Shown: positions 41,078 to 42,992 of the stretch, piece after piece
Numbering within the stretch: the stretch's first letter is position 1
How the letters are laid out: the number at the start of each line of letters is the position of its first letter
NCBI RefSeq assembly: GCF_022012445.1
Contig: NZ_JAKLTS010000021.1
Location: 1-42,992 of the forward strand
DNA from: Massilia sp. TS11
GTDB taxonomy: Bacteria > Pseudomonadota > Gammaproteobacteria > Burkholderiales > Burkholderiaceae_D
DNA: 42,992 nucleotides
Reading direction: 5' to 3'
The notes under the pieces: model-generated
The model's input: only the letters and a program-made list of their open reading frames with translations
Database searches by the model: none
What the model was told of the DNA's origin: nothing
Made by a program: the position numbers and the translations under genes

Positions 41078-41383
41078 CTAAGGATGGCTGTGGCAGGGTA
41101 TATAGTCAGAGCTTATATCCACAAGTTCGTCTTTGCGGTTGGCATCTGGGCCCCTTCCAGTGAACTCATAAGTCTTGCCGTAGCTGAGATCAAGAATACA
41201 CCGCACCATCCCCGGAGCGATCCATCCATCCGGATTTGGATCAATAAGACCGTTGATGACAAGCCAGGCGAATTTTTCCTCTTCTTGGGCCAAGCCAGAA
41301 TAAGGCCGAATACCTTGCTCGAAGACAACCAGCGGCAGCACCCGAAAGTTATTTGGTGCCGGGTGACGTCGGAGCCTTCGCAC
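41078..41383 (-). pseudogene. Possible truncated gene in the effector island
   Basis: The 101-codon frame gives a protein-like sequence from about residue 11 (NNFRVLPLVVFEQGI, then EEEKFAWLVINGLIDPNPDG and MVRCILDLSYGKTYEF). Its only start is a GTG directly after a stop codon and without a ribosome binding site, and its 5' end overlaps the opposite-strand gene at 41353 by 31 bp. This looks like the 3' part of a longer gene cut by a rearrangement, though a short intact gene is not ruled out. No family is recognised. Confidence 0.4.
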
Positions 41384-41739
41384 TTATCGGACTTTTTCTG
41401 TTTGGTGTCGCCCTTGCCGCGCACAAGGCTTGGGACGGAACGTACTCGCAATTCGACGGCAGTCACCTCATCTATTCGAATTCGCTCGATGAAAAGGCGC
41501 CTCCGACGAAAATAGACAAGCGAGTATCGTTCATGGTCCAAGGCTCGCTCGCCGAAAGCCTGTTTGACTCCATCGGGCCCGATCCGAAGGACGCATGCGG
41601 TGCATCGGCGGACCTGCGGATTCGCGAGAAAGGCGATCTGAGCTGCACACGATACCTGCCGGACAAACGAAAACCCTACACGTGCCACTTTGGCATGGAC
41701 CTCAGAACCGGAAAAAGCATCGCTGGGGCGACCTGCTGA
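41353..41739 (+). CDS. Small secreted hypothetical protein near the type VI effector locus
   Basis: The frame of up to 128 codons has a hydrophobic, signal-like stretch (FALIGLFLFGVALAAHKA, about residues 9-26) followed by a soluble, cysteine-bearing body (WDGTYSQFDGSHLIYSNS, SLAESLFDSIGPDPKDACGA, YTCHFGMDLRTGKS, final Cys). The body reads as a genuine coding sequence. Possible starts are TTG at 41353 or GTG at 41356; no ATG or ribosome binding site is present and the usual positive N-terminus of a signal peptide is missing, so the 5' end may have been replaced or lost. An immunity role is possible but unproven. Confidence 0.6.
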   Translation: MVPGDVGAFALIGLFLFGVALAAHKAWDGTYSQFDGSHLIYSNSLDEKAPPTKIDKRVSFMVQGSLAESLFDSIGPDPKDACGASADLRIREKGDLSCTRYLPDKRKPYTCHFGMDLRTGKSIAGATC

Positions 41740-41760
41740 CTTTGCAAGCGAAGTATTGAT

Positions 41761-41823
41761 CGAAGTGATGAAAGCCCAGCCCGCGATACCGCTGCTTTGA
41801 GATCTGGGCCTTCATCGACTTCG
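41761..41823. terminator. Long imperfect inverted repeat between convergent genes
   Basis: CGAAGTGATGAAAGCCCAG (41761-41779) and CTGGGCCTTCATCGACTTCG (41804-41823) are complements apart from one mismatch and one bulge, around a 24-nt loop. It lies in the 116-bp gap between the secreted-protein gene and the PAAR gene, whose stops face each other, and is well placed as a two-way terminator. It could also be the remnant of a mobile element end. Confidence 0.5.
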
Positions 41824-41855
41824 CCAATAGCGCGGTTGGCCTGCGCCGGCCTCGG

Positions 41856-42368
41856 CTAGACCTCGCCGCGGCCCTGTGAGTCCGCAGTGCCCGTCCTTTC
41901 CTTGACGGCGTTTGCGGAAGCGTATCGAGCCCCTTCAAGCGGACGTTCTGTCTTCTCGCTCACAAAGACCGCCTGCAAAGTAAGGCTTTTATCCGGGTCT
42001 CCCTTTTCGCCAGAGGCATCCTCGCGAACCTTGTCGGCCGCTCTGATCGTCGCGGCGCCATCCCATCCAACGGCTTCCTCCGTGTCGAGGTCTTGCGACC
42101 GCTTGGCCTGGATCGCAATAAGACGGGGCGGCTTCAGACAACCGCACATGCAGAGGTCCCCTTCAAGGGCAACGGTGGCGCCATTGAAAGTTTCAGGGAG
42201 GCGAGGGCCGTCCGCCCGAATCTTCCCCGTCGCCTTGCAAGCCGGGCAAAATACGTCGTCGCCTTCGAGCGCAACTCCGACTCCGTTGATGGAAATCTTG
42301 CTTGAGGCGACGATGACCTTGCCGCCCGCTGTCGTTTTGGCTCCAAGAGTGATGGTGTGCCTGCGCAT
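41856..42368 (-). CDS. PAAR-domain protein with C-terminal extension (type VI secretion)
   Basis: The 170-residue protein has a PAAR domain in its first 85 residues, with TLGAKTTAGGKVIVAS, GVGVALEGDDVFCPAC, and VALEGDLCMCGC, including the Cys pairs seen in this branch. PAAR proteins cap the VgrG spike of the type VI secretion system and carry effectors. The remaining 85 residues are hydrophilic and of unknown function, ending abruptly after DSQGRGEV, so the tail may be shortened. GGAGGGAG precedes the ATG at 42368. It follows the effector gene by 58 bp on the same strand. Confidence 0.85.
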   Translation of the reverse strand: MRRHTITLGAKTTAGGKVIVASSKISINGVGVALEGDDVFCPACKATGKIRADGPRLPETFNGATVALEGDLCMCGCLKPPRLIAIQAKRSQDLDTEEAVGWDGAATIRAADKVREDASGEKGDPDKSLTLQAVFVSEKTERPLEGARYASANAVKERTGTADSQGRGEV

Positions 42369-42426
42369 TTCTCCCTCCAAATTGAACTTCAGCGGGAAAC
42401 TGCCGTGGGATAAACCTTGCAAAGGA

Positions 42427-42992
42427 TTAGGGACCGACCGACGGCCAAACCGTCGAGGTGTCGAGGCCAGGCGGGCAAGGTCCGGGATCTGACATTTTTC
42501 CGGTCAGGTAATACGGGTCGCTCACAGTCCAATCGGCGAGTTTCAGAAGGTAGTCCCAATACCTGGCATCACCGAACGCGTAGCCTTGACCGACAGTGAG
42601 GTCATACGCGAGAACCGTTTCGACGAGATGCGCTTGCTTACCAAGCGACCCAAACGTCAGGATTTGCCCATGGTTCGTACTTGGTACCTGGCGTTTGCCA
42701 ATTTTCCGGATTTCGGTGGACCGTTCGTCAGCGTTTCCGCCTCCCCCCATGTCCATTCCCACGCCACCGTTTGCGACCCGCTTCCGAATGGCACTATGCT
42801 TTAGGTAGGTTTCGAATTCGTCTTGCTGTTCAGCGTCTCCATCGCTGCCGTCAAACACGGCCGTACCCTTCTCGAAGTCTTCGCTGATCAGTGCAGGAAC
42901 CGGGACGAGAGGCGCATTAATCCACACCGCCTCGGACTCCTTCGGTGTGCTCTGGACACCGAATAATCCGAGTACCTTGTCCGGGATTACCT
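42427..42992 (-). CDS. C-terminal part of a probable type VI effector, Tle3-like hydrolase (partial)
   Basis: The frame stays open to the window edge, so the 5' part is missing; 188 residues are visible. It contains VWINAPLVPVPALISEDFEKG, a Gly-rich segment (GVGMDMGGGGNA), STNHGQILTFG, whose His is a good candidate for the catalytic histidine of an alpha/beta-hydrolase triad, and YWDYLLKLADWTVSDPYY. These features recall the C-terminal region of Tle3-type antibacterial phospholipases, but the match is from memory and the nucleophile region is outside the window. Its neighbour downstream is a PAAR gene, supporting a type VI effector role. Alternative: another large unknown effector. Confidence 0.5.
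   Translation of the reverse strand, partial: VIPDKVLGLFGVQSTPKESEAVWINAPLVPVPALISEDFEKGTAVFDGSDGDAEQQDEFETYLKHSAIRKRVANGGVGMDMGGGGNADERSTEIRKIGKRQVPSTNHGQILTFGSLGKQAHLVETVLAYDLTVGQGYAFGDARYWDYLLKLADWTVSDPYYLTGKMSDPGPCPPGLDTSTVWPSVGP

Noticed and set aside
41702..41938. A 78-codon minus-strand frame overlapping the gap and PAAR gene end, which might be a transposase remnant
   Set aside because: It overlaps two better genes and has no transposase motif that can be pointed to; the inverted repeat there is reported instead.

Overview
The window is high-GC DNA with dense, mostly bacterial-style operons (4-bp ATGA/GTGA overlaps, strong Shine-Dalgarno sites). Gene content and sequence style suggest a betaproteobacterium of the Oxalobacteraceae type (Massilia/Duganella/Janthinobacterium-like): an OmpW porin with an FNR/ANR box, a CZB zinc-binding protein, a DUF3291 protein and a De Ley-Doudoroff galactose pathway. 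This taxonomic call is inference. No rRNA, tRNA, CRISPR array or intact insertion sequence was seen, and no gene-free stretch exceeds about 225 bases.

Layout. (1) 53-4942: ompW, then a four-gene plus-strand operon of a circularly permuted ATP-grasp, an alpha-E protein, a transglutaminase and the proteasome-like protease Anbu. (2) 4949-6980: a CZB protein, an OsmC protein, and an XRE-cupin regulator co-transcribed with a GNAT acetyltransferase. (3) 7162-9903: a minus-strand operon of a secreted OBAP/DUF1264 protein and two ferritin-like proteins. (4) 10026-10909: YciI-like protein and ACP phosphodiesterase. (5) 10906-14897: a three-gene, visibly lower-GC envelope cluster (OmpA-type protein, five-pass membrane protein, periplasmic vWA-like protein) for which I know no assigned function. 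(6) 15121-16399: a HAF-repeat protein and a 26-codon membrane peptide gene. (7) 16403-25367: PBP1C, a very large alpha-2-macroglobulin and an M15 peptidase.

(8) 25450-35189 is a complete galactoside catabolic locus: exported GH35 beta-galactosidase, SGLT-type symporter, SDR (probable galactose dehydrogenase), SMP-30 lactonase, galactonate dehydratase DgoD, kinase DgoK, aldolase DgoA and a LysR regulator. Two closely similar sites of about 32 bp lie upstream of dgoK and dgoD, each exactly 22 nt from a TAGxxT -10 hexamer, which makes them strong candidates for the LysR operator. A perfect 43-bp inverted repeat separates the beta-galactosidase and LysR genes and overlaps both stop codons.

(9) 35281-40566: assorted single genes (hypothetical, VOC protein, periplasmic protein, serine hydrolase, esterase, DUF3291). 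(10) 40595-42992: the edge of a type VI secretion effector island, with a PAAR protein, a probable hydrolase effector cut by the window end, small secreted proteins that may be immunity factors, and a suspicious head-to-head ORF junction near 41350-41385 that looks like a rearrangement scar.
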